Source of the DNA: Paenibacillus whitsoniae | GTDB taxonomy: Bacteria > Bacillota > Bacilli > Paenibacillales > NBRC-103111 | Length of the DNA: 33,842 nucleotides | NCBI RefSeq assembly: GCF_003955665.1 | Contig: NZ_RXHU01000081.1 | Location: 1 to 33,842, forward strand | Reading direction: 5' to 3' | In this document: positions 24,289 through 32,082 of the stretch, piece by piece | Layout: the number at the start of each line of letters is the position of its first letter | Numbering within the stretch: position 1 is the stretch's first letter | The notes under the pieces: generated by a model | Told to the model about the DNA's origin: nothing | The model's database searches: none | Seen by the model: only the letters and a program-made list of their open reading frames with translations | Made by a program: the position numbers and the translations under genes

Positions 24289-24326
24289 TGAGTTTCACCC
24301 TCCTGAATATGTAAGACTTTCCGAAG

Positions 24327-24504
24327 CCTGCAAAAAGGCAGGAATTTCTTTGGTTTTTGATCGGATAGAGAGGAAGCCTGCTAAGGTGCAGTTTTTTCCT
24401 CTACTTTGCTGAATCCAGGCCTTTTCAATGGAGGATTCCTGCAGATTCGCAGGCTTTGGCCCAAAATGGAAGGGAGCACTGAGACATTCCTGCCTATTTG
24501 CAGG
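24327..24504 (-). repeat. Intergenic palindrome array, sub-family 2, copy B
   Basis: Four palindromes, CCTGCAAAAAGGCAGG (24327), CCTGCTAAGGTGCAG (24377), CCTGCAGATTCGCAGG (24438) and CCTGCCTATTTGCAGG (24489), are spaced 50, 61 and 51 bp apart. It lies between two genes of the same direction and is probably transcribed with them. Its spacers are more diverged than in the other copies; strand is nominal. Confidence 0.82.
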
Positions 24505-24631
24505 TTTCAAGCTTAGTTTCGCGCAACGTGTAATATTGTTGTCGGATTATTCTGATTTTTGTGGAGAAGAGGGAGCCTAATCCTCCATCCCCCAGTATTC
24601 TCCCAGTGGTCTCCAAGTCCCGTTGGTCAAC

Positions 24632-24732
24632 CCAAGCTACTCCAAGTCACTCAAAGTCACTCCAAGCACTCCAAGCACTCCAAGCTACTCCAAGCTACTC
24701 CAAGTCACTCCAAGCACTCCAAGCTACTCCAC
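24632..24732. repeat. Short tandem repeat (9-10 bp units)
   Basis: About ten units of CACTCCAAG, TCACTCCAAG or CTACTCCAAG follow one another with little variation. The tract lies in the gap between the PLP enzyme and deacylase genes and is likely prone to length change by slippage. Apart from this and the palindrome array, the 24289-24799 gap shows nothing. Confidence 0.85.
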
Positions 24733-24799
24733 TACCCAAACTCCTCAGAGGCCGTCCGAACTATCGCTAAGTCGCCACCGACCAACTGCCGGATGCCAA

Positions 24800-25912
24800 C
24801 TACTCCAACATTCCCCTTGCCGATACAGATACGCGCTCAAACTTGTCTCCCTGCACCATCACGACCTCATTATGCAAATTCACCGTGGAACAAATGTGAT
24901 TCGGAATAATGCGCAGCTGATCGCCGACCTTCAGGTCGACCGCCTGCGCTTCAGGCCCAAGCTCCAGCATGCCGTGCTCCTCGTTCATGCGGGCGAGCAC
25001 CGCGTCCGGCAGGCCCACAACGTGGCCGAAGCCGACCAGCTGCAAGGGCTGCGTGCCGGGCTGCACGTCGGTCGCGAACGTCTTGCTGCCGCCGTCGAGG
25101 ATCGCCAGGTCCGCCGCCGGGCGGCTCACCACCGTGACGAGTACGCTCCCGGCGCAGTCGTCCAGACCGCATACGCCGAACTTCGCTTGCATGCGGTCTT
25201 GGTACACGTACGTGCCGGGGCGAATCTCCGTCACGCCGTCTACCGCCGCGGCGTACGCCGCCGTCGGCGTCGAGCCGACGCTCACGTCCACGATGGCGTG
25301 GCCGTGCGCCCGCAGGCGCTTCGCAAGCAGCGCCATCAGCGTGCCTTCCTCGAAGCCCGCGGCTTCGAGGTCGAGCGTCGGCTTGCCGGAGAGCACCGCG
25401 CCGCGGAACGTATAAATGCCGGTCAGCCGCAAGTGCGGCAGCCGTGCAATCTCGCCGGCGATCCCGAGCGCCGCCTCAAACCCGACTCCGGTGCGCCGCA
25501 GTCCGGTGTCGATCTCGAGCCGCACCTGAAGCGTCGCGCCCAGCCGCGCAGCTGTCTCTTCCAGCAGCTGAGCTCCCGCCAGGCTGTCCACACCGACGAT
25601 CAGCTCGATCTGCTCGCTGAGCCGGACGGCGCGCTCGATTTTGCCCGGCGTCACGAGCGGATATGCGATAAAAATGCTGCGCACACCGCCTGCAGCCATG
25701 ACCTCGGCCTCGGACACCTTGGCGACCGTTACGCCGACGGCGCCAGCCGCGACTTGCCGCAAAGCGACCGAAGGCAGCTTATGCGTTTTGGCATGGGGGC
25801 GCAGCTTGATGCCGTGCTTCGCCGCCACAGCCGCCATCGCCGCGATGTTGCGCTGCATGACCTCCGTGTCGATCAGCACGCACGGGGTTTCTAACGGATA
25901 CCGAATGCTCAT
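24800..25912 (-). CDS. D-serine dehydratase / D-threonine aldolase-like PLP enzyme
   Basis: A 370-residue enzyme of the alanine-racemase fold (type III PLP), DSD1/D-threonine aldolase group. The PLP lysine is Lys42 in LRPHAKTHK. The C-terminal metal site is visible as His339 and Cys341 in PNHICSTVN, the zinc ligands of eukaryotic-type D-serine dehydratases. Between them are VGVDS, EIDTGLRRTGV, GIYTFRG and VSVGSTPTA, typical of the family. Reaction is either D-serine to pyruvate and ammonia, or retro-aldol cleavage of D-threonine; sequence alone does not decide. The ATG overlaps the end of the regulator gene by four bases (25909-25912), so the two are translationally coupled. The neighbouring D-aminoacylase and RidA genes favour the dehydratase reading. 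Confidence 0.88.
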   Translation of the reverse strand: MSIRYPLETPCVLIDTEVMQRNIAAMAAVAAKHGIKLRPHAKTHKLPSVALRQVAAGAVGVTVAKVSEAEVMAAGGVRSIFIAYPLVTPGKIERAVRLSEQIELIVGVDSLAGAQLLEETAARLGATLQVRLEIDTGLRRTGVGFEAALGIAGEIARLPHLRLTGIYTFRGAVLSGKPTLDLEAAGFEEGTLMALLAKRLRAHGHAIVDVSVGSTPTAAYAAAVDGVTEIRPGTYVYQDRMQAKFGVCGLDDCAGSVLVTVVSRPAADLAILDGGSKTFATDVQPGTQPLQLVGFGHVVGLPDAVLARMNEEHGMLELGPEAQAVDLKVGDQLRIIPNHICSTVNLHNEVVMVQGDKFERVSVSARGMLE

Positions 25913-26574
25913 GAAGGATCACTCTCTTTCGCGAGGCTTTTGCCTTCTTCCAGATGACTGTACAGGGTATATTTGGAAATATTAAGATACGTGCATATTT
26001 TTTCGCCGCCTTTTTTGATCAGGAACGCGCCTTTGGCGTCGAGCAGCCCAATCATGCGGATTTTATCCTCTTTGGTCATCATGGCGACCGGCTTGCCGAT
26101 GATCTCCTGCGCTTCCTGAATCAACGCGTCAAGCAAATCGCTGACACTCGTCACGAACGATTCCTTGACTTCTGTCTGCTCGGTGCCGCCGGGAGAGATG
26201 AGGCTTTGCAGCGTTTTCTCCGCGACCATCAGTTCGGTGATGTCAAAGTTGATGCAGAGCGAGCCGATGATCGTGCCGGCTTTGTTCTTCATGTACATGG
26301 ATGAGGAGCGCAGAATGCGGCCTTCCTTCGTCTGGGTCAAATAATTGAACCGGTTGCCGTTGTCGTGATTGCCCCGCAGCAGCTCCAGGCCGAGATTCGT
26401 GCCGGGATCGCCGACTTTGCGTCCGGTAATGTGGCCGTTGGCGATGGCGACAATCGTGCTCTCGTAGGAGCCGGTCAAGTCGTGGAGGACCACTTCGCAG
26501 TTCTCGCCGAACTGTGCGGCAAGGCCGTGCACGAGCCCTGTCAAAAACTCAAATTCATCTCGAATCGATTCCAA
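25909..26574 (-). CDS. DauR/YheO-like PAS and helix-turn-helix regulator
   Basis: A 221-residue DNA-binding regulator. The N-terminal half is the YheO-like PAS domain: FGENCEVVLHDLTG, ESTIVAIANGHITGRKVGDP, and RILRSSSMYMKN with GTIIGSLCINFD. The C terminus (about the last 60 residues) is the matching helix-turn-helix: KEDKIRMIGLLDAKGAFLIKKGGE then YLNISKYTLYSHL. E. coli DauR (YheO) of this family controls D-arginine catabolism, which suits the D-amino-acid genes downstream. The frame extends to ATG 26601, but that codon has no ribosome site; TTG 26574 has AAAGGAGG ten bases upstream and is preferred. It is the first gene of the cluster. The ligand is unknown. Confidence 0.87.
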   Translation of the reverse strand: MESIRDEFEFLTGLVHGLAAQFGENCEVVLHDLTGSYESTIVAIANGHITGRKVGDPGTNLGLELLRGNHDNGNRFNYLTQTKEGRILRSSSMYMKNKAGTIIGSLCINFDITELMVAEKTLQSLISPGGTEQTEVKESFVTSVSDLLDALIQEAQEIIGKPVAMMTKEDKIRMIGLLDAKGAFLIKKGGEKICTYLNISKYTLYSHLEEGKSLAKESDPS

Positions 26575-26685
26575 GAGCGGGTTTCCTCCTTTGGTGGACA
26601 TCGTAGTTTCACCCGAGACTCTTCATCCCGCCTTCGCGCTGTATGACGGCGGGGGCAAGAATATTCTCAGCATTTCGGGTTGTTT

Positions 26686-26880
26686 CCTGCAAAATGTACA
26701 GGTAATTTTCCCGAATAGAGGCTCGAAGCTTAGAAATCATGTAAAACCTACAGTAAAATTCCGGCCAGAGCGTTCTTTTCCCCTAAAAGGAGGGGCAGGG
26801 CGACGAATTACCTGTACAAAATACAGGATCCATTGCCGAATCGTCGGCCTTTCTCCGAATTTCATGTAGAAAATGCAGGT
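26686..26880 (+). repeat. Intergenic palindrome array, sub-family 2, copy C
   Basis: Four palindromes start at 26686, 26739, 26811 and 26863, so spacings are 53, 72 and 52 bp, close to copy A. The best are CCTGCAAAATGTACAGG (26686-26702) and CCTGTACAAAATACAGG (26811-26827). The middle spacer carries CCCCT-AAAAGG-AGGGG and the last spacer GCCG-AATCGT-CGGC and CGAATTTC, each the counterpart of a differing stem in copy A. It lies in the divergent gap between the regulator and the second kinase; the rest of the gap to 27129 is AT-rich and presumably holds the kinase promoter, which I could not fix with confidence. Confidence 0.85.
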
Positions 26881-27129
26881 TCTCCTCCCAAAGCGGCAAG
26901 TACAGGAGGACTCTCCATGAATCGCCAAGCCTGCAACCCGCAGAACGGGTGCACCGTTAATGGCGAGCGGAGATGAGAGACTCAATCCGATGATATTGAG
27001 CCCATACTAACACAAAGTTTTAGAAAATCAAACAAAAAGTTTGGTCGACTGAAAAAAAGTATGATTTTCCATCTTCAATCGTGATAGTATGGTACCAAGA
27101 TCATCACACCCTATACGGAGGCATAGAAC

Positions 27130-28926
27130 ATGAGGCGTTGGTTCACCAAATCGCTTAACCGCAAGCTCTCGCTGCTTATTTTATTCGCCGTCATCCTGCC
27201 GCTTGTTTCGCTCGGCTTCGTATCATACGGCATCGCGACGTCCGTAACCGAGGATAAAGCCAAAAGCGCCGGCTTGACGACGCTCAAACAGATTTCCGAC
27301 AAGCTGAACTTCGTCATCCAAGACGTGGAGAACATGTCGATGTTTTTGATCGGGCAGAAGGATATTCAGAACTACCTCAGCAGCGAGGAAGGTGACGTCA
27401 ACAGCTATTCGCAGATCGTGGGCACCTTATGGAACCTGTCCTCCTCCAAAAAATATATCGCCAATATCACGATCGATCCTCGCGATAACAACCCGGCGCT
27501 AAGCACAACGACGATTACGAAATCAGGGCTGACTCCGCTCATCCTACAGTACGAAAAGGCGATCCAATCGGCGCCCAAATGGTGGTCTCCGCTGTATGAG
27601 ATTCAAACGACGGACGGCCCGAAAAAAGTCATCTCACTCGTGCGGCCGATCCGCGATTTCAGCACATTCAAGACGCTGGGCACGCTGTCGTTCTCTCTGG
27701 ATCAAAAAGAGCTCGCCAGCTATTTGACCACCGCAGGCTGGGAGACGAGCGGCTTTGTCGTCATGCTGGACAGCGAGAATCAGATCATTGCCGGCGGCGA
27801 TCCGGGCTGGCAGATGCGGGACATCGCCGACGTATTTCCCGGTATGCATCCGTTTTCAAGCCCCGTCGGCGTGTCCAACGTCTTGCAGGGCATGACGCCG
27901 TACACGGTGTTGTACAATACCCTGTCGGGTATTGGGTGGAAGCTGGTCGGCTTCATCCCGACCGAGATTTACCAGAAACAGAACCGCTTCGTTCTCAACG
28001 TAACAGCGGTGACCGTTGTGATCGCGCTGCTCATTGCGATGGGGCTTGTGCTGTATTTTCTGCGATGGGTCACGAACCCGCTGATGAAGCTCACAAAGTC
28101 TCTCAAAGACCTGAACCCCGACGAAGCGACGCCGACGATCGAGGTCAAGAGCACCGACGAGGTCGGGCTGCTCGTGCACAGCTACAACAAGCTGAGCGAG
28201 CGGATCGGCCGGCTCAAGGAGCAGGTGCAGCTGAACGAAGCGATGAAGAAGGAGGCGGACATATTGGCGCTGCAGGCGCAGATTAATCCGCATTTCCTTT
28301 ACAACACGCTGTCCTCGATCCATTGGATCGCACTTATGAACCAGGATCGGCAGATTGCTGAAATGGTTGGGGCCCTCAGTGACTTCCTGCGTTTCTCCCT
28401 GAACAAAGGGGAAGAGTTCTGTCTCGTGCAGCAGGAAGTCGCTCATGCCCAGAACTACGCCTACATCCAGTCGATCCGATTTCCCGATCAGTTCGAGATC
28501 GAGTTTTTCTTCGACCCGGAGCTGCTTCCATTGCCGATGCTTAAGCTGCTGCTTCAGCCGCTCATTGAGAACAGCATGATTCACGGCATCCAGAAGAAAA
28601 AAGCGAAAGGGCACATCTACGTCCACGGCGAACTGCGCGAAACGGAAATGAAGTTCGTTGTCGAGGACACGGGCATCGGCATGGACGAGCTCAAACTGCG
28701 CGAGATTCAGGGCGTGCTGACGGCGGCGACCCAAGAGTTGGGCCTCCGGAGCGCTGCTGACCGGGAAGCGGTCCGCACCGTGACCAGCTACGGCCTCGTT
28801 AATGTTCATCGGCGCTTGCTGCTGCATTATGGGCCGCAGTCCGGCCTCACGGTCGACAGCACACAGGGGACAGGCACGCGCATTGCTTTCACGATTCCTT
28901 ACGACAGGGGCGAACAGACGACATGA
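27130..28926 (+). CDS. Sensor histidine kinase (YesM family)
   Basis: A 598-residue membrane kinase. Helix 1 is about residues 12-34, an extracellular dCache-like domain spans 35-285, helix 2 about 288-312, HAMP 313-367. The phosphoacceptor is His388 in QINPHFLYNTLS; the ATPase domain has the N box LIENSMIHG (Asn481) and a DTGIGM motif. The GGAGG site is eight to nine bases before the ATG. Its stop overlaps the start of the response regulator (ATGA, 28923-28926). It presumably senses a sugar or cell-envelope state and controls the CUT1 transporter encoded next. It is a paralogue of the kinase at 12.9 kb, but the gene order differs: kinase before regulator here. Confidence 0.94.
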   Translation: MRRWFTKSLNRKLSLLILFAVILPLVSLGFVSYGIATSVTEDKAKSAGLTTLKQISDKLNFVIQDVENMSMFLIGQKDIQNYLSSEEGDVNSYSQIVGTLWNLSSSKKYIANITIDPRDNNPALSTTTITKSGLTPLILQYEKAIQSAPKWWSPLYEIQTTDGPKKVISLVRPIRDFSTFKTLGTLSFSLDQKELASYLTTAGWETSGFVVMLDSENQIIAGGDPGWQMRDIADVFPGMHPFSSPVGVSNVLQGMTPYTVLYNTLSGIGWKLVGFIPTEIYQKQNRFVLNVTAVTVVIALLIAMGLVLYFLRWVTNPLMKLTKSLKDLNPDEATPTIEVKSTDEVGLLVHSYNKLSERIGRLKEQVQLNEAMKKEADILALQAQINPHFLYNTLSSIHWIALMNQDRQIAEMVGALSDFLRFSLNKGEEFCLVQQEVAHAQNYAYIQSIRFPDQFEIEFFFDPELLPLPMLKLLLQPLIENSMIHGIQKKKAKGHIYVHGELRETEMKFVVEDTGIGMDELKLREIQGVLTAATQELGLRSAADREAVRTVTSYGLVNVHRRLLLHYGPQSGLTVDSTQGTGTRIAFTIPYDRGEQTT

Positions 28927-30524
28927 GACTGCTTATTGTAGACGATGAAGTGATCATCCGCAGAGGATTGTGCACGGTGATCGACTGGAAAGAGCTGGGG
29001 CTGGAGCTGCTGCCGGCGGCGGAGTCGGCCGAGGAGGCGCTGGAGCGCATCCCGACGGAGAAGCCGCACATTGTGCTGACCGACATTCGGATGCCGGGCA
29101 TGGATGGGATCCAGCTCTCGGCGGAGATCAAAAAGCTGCTGCCGGACACAGAGGTCGTCATCCTGACGGGCTATGACGACTTCAGCTATGCGCAGCAGGC
29201 TTTGCGCGGCGGCGTGACGGACTATCTCCTCAAGACGAGCCGTCCGGAGGAGATCATGAAAGCCGCGCTCAAAGCGAAGCAGAATATCCTCGACAAATGG
29301 GCCTCGGTGAAACAGGACCATCTCCAGCAGGCGGCGCTGCGCCGGCAGCTGCTGGAGCGGGCGCTCACACGCGGCCTGCAGGACGACGAGACGGCGCGGG
29401 CGCAGCTCCACGCCTGGCTCGTCCGCAGCGGCGTCGAGCCCGCCGTCGACGCCGCAAGTGCGCCTGTGGCAGGCGACGCCTTCGCGCCTGCCGCACCCTG
29501 CTTCGCTGCGCCGAAGCAGGTCATGCTCGTCGCCCTCAGCGGCTGGGGCGACCCGCCGATCGCCGACCTGCTGCTCGGCGCGGGCGAGAACATCCTGCAC
29601 GAGCTGCTGCCGTGCATCGCGCTCCAGACGAAGGACTACGTCCTGCTCGTCCTTCGTATCCAGCCCGGCCTGACCGACCAGGCCGGACTCAACAAGGCGC
29701 TGAAGCGCGTGACGGAGACGCTGAAATGCGCCGCATTTGCCGCGCTCGGCACGCCCGCGCACAGCGAAGAAGAACTGCGCGACTCGTACAGGGCCGCACA
29801 GGACGTGCTGGCGTTTCAAGGCCTGCTGCCTTTGCAGGGCCTCTACACGTCGGAGGACATCGCGGCGCGCAGCGGCAGCCGCACAGTGTGCACGGAGAAG
29901 GAAGAGAAGGAGCTTGCCGCCATTTTGATGAGCGATAATGCCACGGAACTGCGGCATTGGGTGAACCAGAAGGTCCGCGCGCAGCTTGAGGATGCGTCGG
30001 CGACGCCGCTGTCGGTGCAGGGCTACCTGCAATCCATGGTCATCAGCGGCTACCGCTGGCTGGAGCGGGCGAGCAGCACCCAAAGCGACCTGACGCCGCC
30101 GCCTTTGCCGACGTTCGAGGGCGACGGCAAGCCGGAGGAAGATGTGTTCAAGGCGCTGTCCGCGGTGATGACGCGGTTCCATCAAGGGGTTGAGCAGGGG
30201 CGGTACGCGTATATTCATAAGGCGATTGCGTACATTCGGGAGAATCTGCATCTCCCGATTACCCTCCAGCAGGTGGCGGGGTATGTGCACGTGAATCCGA
30301 ACCATTTTAGCGAGGTGTTCAAAAGGGAAACTGGCTGCACCTACCTCGAATTCGTCACGCGCGAGCGGATGAACCGGGCGATGGAGATCGTCTCCGAGAC
30401 GCAGACGAAAGTGGCGGACGTGGCCAAGAGCGTGGGCTATGAGGACATCAAATATTTTACACAACAATTCAAAAAGCACACCGGACAGACCCCGTCGGAA
30501 TTCCGGCAAATGCGGAAAGACTGA
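28923..30524 (+). CDS. Response regulator, AraC-type output (YesN family)
   Basis: A 533-residue regulator. The receiver domain has Asp7-Asp8, phosphoacceptor Asp54 in VLTDIRMPGMDG and Lys104, which is followed by Thr (LLKTS) instead of the usual Pro. The middle linker (about 120-430) is very GC-rich and alanine-rich. The AraC DNA-binding domain occupies about 435-530: VAGYVHVNPNHFSEVFKRETG and VAKSVGYEDIKYFTQQFKKHTG. Translation is coupled to the kinase by a four-base overlap. Its likely target is the promoter of the binding-protein gene 131 bases downstream. Confidence 0.94.
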   Translation: MRLLIVDDEVIIRRGLCTVIDWKELGLELLPAAESAEEALERIPTEKPHIVLTDIRMPGMDGIQLSAEIKKLLPDTEVVILTGYDDFSYAQQALRGGVTDYLLKTSRPEEIMKAALKAKQNILDKWASVKQDHLQQAALRRQLLERALTRGLQDDETARAQLHAWLVRSGVEPAVDAASAPVAGDAFAPAAPCFAAPKQVMLVALSGWGDPPIADLLLGAGENILHELLPCIALQTKDYVLLVLRIQPGLTDQAGLNKALKRVTETLKCAAFAALGTPAHSEEELRDSYRAAQDVLAFQGLLPLQGLYTSEDIAARSGSRTVCTEKEEKELAAILMSDNATELRHWVNQKVRAQLEDASATPLSVQGYLQSMVISGYRWLERASSTQSDLTPPPLPTFEGDGKPEEDVFKALSAVMTRFHQGVEQGRYAYIHKAIAYIRENLHLPITLQQVAGYVHVNPNHFSEVFKRETGCTYLEFVTRERMNRAMEIVSETQTKVADVAKSVGYEDIKYFTQQFKKHTGQTPSEFRQMRKD

Positions 30525-30530
30525 GAAATG

Positions 30531-30586
30531 ACCCCCTTCGCGCCGAAGTCTCTCCCGTACCCCCTCGGGCGGATGTCCCCTATACT
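30531..30586 (+). promoter_or_regulatory. Probable activator-dependent promoter of the CUT1 transporter genes
   Basis: A TATACT -10 box lies at 30581-30586, with no -35 box at the proper distance. Instead, ACCCCCTTCG (30531) and ACCCCCTCGG (30559) form a direct repeat 28 bp apart, with a further GTCCCC directly before the -10. This suits binding of an AraC-type regulator; it is an inference. Confidence 0.4.
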
Positions 30587-30655
30587 GAGAGTGTAGCAAG
30601 CAGCAAGGAGACACATAGGGGAATCGGCTAGGCAACTTATGAGGAGGTCGAATTT

Positions 30656-31999
30656 ATGAAGAAATCATTCATCGTAATTCTGGCGGCGGCTGTATCGCTG
30701 TCTCTGCTGGCAGGTTGTGGATCAAGCGGAACAACGGATGGGGCGAAACAGAGCGAAACGCCAAAAACAGACGCCGGCAAACCGGCGGAGAAGGTCAAGC
30801 TCTCGATTTGGCATAACTACACGGGCGAAGATCTTCGGGCGAAAACGATGCGCGAATACATGGAAAAGTTTAAGAAAGATCATCCGAACGTCGAGCTGGA
30901 TATTCAAGCGATTCCGCCGGACGGCTACCGTCCTCGCCTGAAAACGGTCGCTGCGGCGAACGAAATGCCGGATCTGTTCGTGATGTGGCCTGGCGTGATG
31001 ACGAAGGAATTTGTCGCGGGCAACCTGATTCAGCCGATCAATGAGCTGCTGGACAGCAAGCCGGATTGGAAAAAAGGCTTTATGCCAGGCTCCTTCGACG
31101 ACTTCACCCTTGACGGCAAAACCTACAGCGCACCCATGGCCTTATCGCCAACGTCGATTCTCTACTATAATAAAGAAATTTTTGCAAAGAACGGTGCACA
31201 GCCGCCAAAGACATGGGACGATCTCATGAAACTGGTGGATACGTTCAAAAAGGCTAACGTCACACCGATCGCGCTTGGCAACAAAGCGGCGTGGGTGGCG
31301 CAGTCCTCGATTCTCAGCTCGTTGGCTGACCGGGTGACGGGCACGCAGTGGTTCCTGAACGCGGTCGATCAAAAAGGTGCCAAATTCACGGATCCGGAAT
31401 TCGTCCAAGCGTTAACGTATCTGCAGCAGCTCGGCAAAGCCGGCGCCTTCCAGGATGGCTTCAATGCCATCGACAATACGCAGATGGAACAAATGTTCGC
31501 GCAAGGCAAAGCAGCAATGATGATCGACGGCGGTTGGGCGCTGACGAACCTCGCAGCTTCCGCTTCCAAAGAAGCGCTGGCGAATATGGCGGTGACGGTG
31601 CTGCCTTCCGTGCCGAACGGCAAAGGCGATCCGAACACGCTGTCCGGCGTCGTGGGCACAGGGCTTGGCATGAGTAAGAACGTAACGGGCGCAAAGAAGC
31701 AAGCGGCCTATGAGCTGATCTACGCGCTGTCCGGTCCGGAAGCGCAGAAGGCGATTTTGGAAAGCAACCAGCTTGTCTCCTATAACGTGAACCTGGATAC
31801 GTCCAAGGTGACCTCGATCTTTGCGGAAGTGTATAAGCTGATGGGCAGTGTGAAAATGACGCCGGTTTACGACGGCAAATTAACCTCGGCGACTGCGGAT
31901 GTGGTGAACAACGGCTTGCAAGAGCTGCTCATGGGCGGTAAGCCAGAGGACGTCGCGAAGAAAATTCAAGATGCCCACGTAAAAGCCGCAGGCAAATAA
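30656..31999 (+). CDS. Sugar ABC transporter substrate-binding lipoprotein (CUT1, family 1)
   Basis: A 447-residue lipoprotein that binds an oligosaccharide or related sugar outside the membrane. The signal peptide ends in LAGC (Cys21), followed by a Ser/Gly/Thr/Lys linker. The mature part is family 1 solute-binding (MalE/UgpB-like): KLSIWHNYTG near the start, AANEMPDLFVMWPG, SILYYNKEIFAKNGAQPPKTWDDL, and MFAQGKAAMMIDGGWAL. GAGGAGGT precedes the ATG. The two permease genes follow, and the YesM/YesN pair precedes, forming a complete sensing and uptake unit. The sugar cannot be named from sequence. Confidence 0.93.
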   Translation: MKKSFIVILAAAVSLSLLAGCGSSGTTDGAKQSETPKTDAGKPAEKVKLSIWHNYTGEDLRAKTMREYMEKFKKDHPNVELDIQAIPPDGYRPRLKTVAAANEMPDLFVMWPGVMTKEFVAGNLIQPINELLDSKPDWKKGFMPGSFDDFTLDGKTYSAPMALSPTSILYYNKEIFAKNGAQPPKTWDDLMKLVDTFKKANVTPIALGNKAAWVAQSSILSSLADRVTGTQWFLNAVDQKGAKFTDPEFVQALTYLQQLGKAGAFQDGFNAIDNTQMEQMFAQGKAAMMIDGGWALTNLAASASKEALANMAVTVLPSVPNGKGDPNTLSGVVGTGLGMSKNVTGAKKQAAYELIYALSGPEAQKAILESNQLVSYNVNLDTSKVTSIFAEVYKLMGSVKMTPVYDGKLTSATADVVNNGLQELLMGGKPEDVAKKIQDAHVKAAGK

Positions 32000-32013
32000 A
32001 AATCGGCTGTATC

Positions 32014-32055
32014 AAGTCTCCAGCTTCAGCTCCGGCAGGGCTGGGGACTTTTTTT
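32014..32055 (+). terminator. Attenuator between the binding-protein and permease genes
   Basis: AAGTCTCCAGC pairs with GCTGGGGACTT (one mismatch) and seven T residues follow. Placed inside an operon, it should give more binding protein than permease. Confidence 0.72.
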
Positions 32056-32082
32056 CCAACAAGCATGAGAGGGAGGAGCGTT

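Noticed and set aside
22684..24291. 535-codon open frame antisense to the D-aminoacylase gene
   Set aside because: It mirrors the real gene over its whole length, has no family motifs and no ribosome site; a typical high-GC shadow frame.
24623..25894. 423-codon plus-strand open frame through the tandem repeat and PLP enzyme region
   Set aside because: Antisense to the PLP enzyme, starts in the short tandem repeat, no motifs.
26686..26880. CRISPR array of sub-family 2
   Set aside because: Only four degenerate repeats, two alternating spacings, and spacers that contain their own stems matching those at 21.7 kb.
28899..30635. 578-codon open frame antisense to the second response regulator
   Set aside because: Arg/Leu/Gln-rich shadow with no motif; the plus strand has clear receiver and AraC domains.
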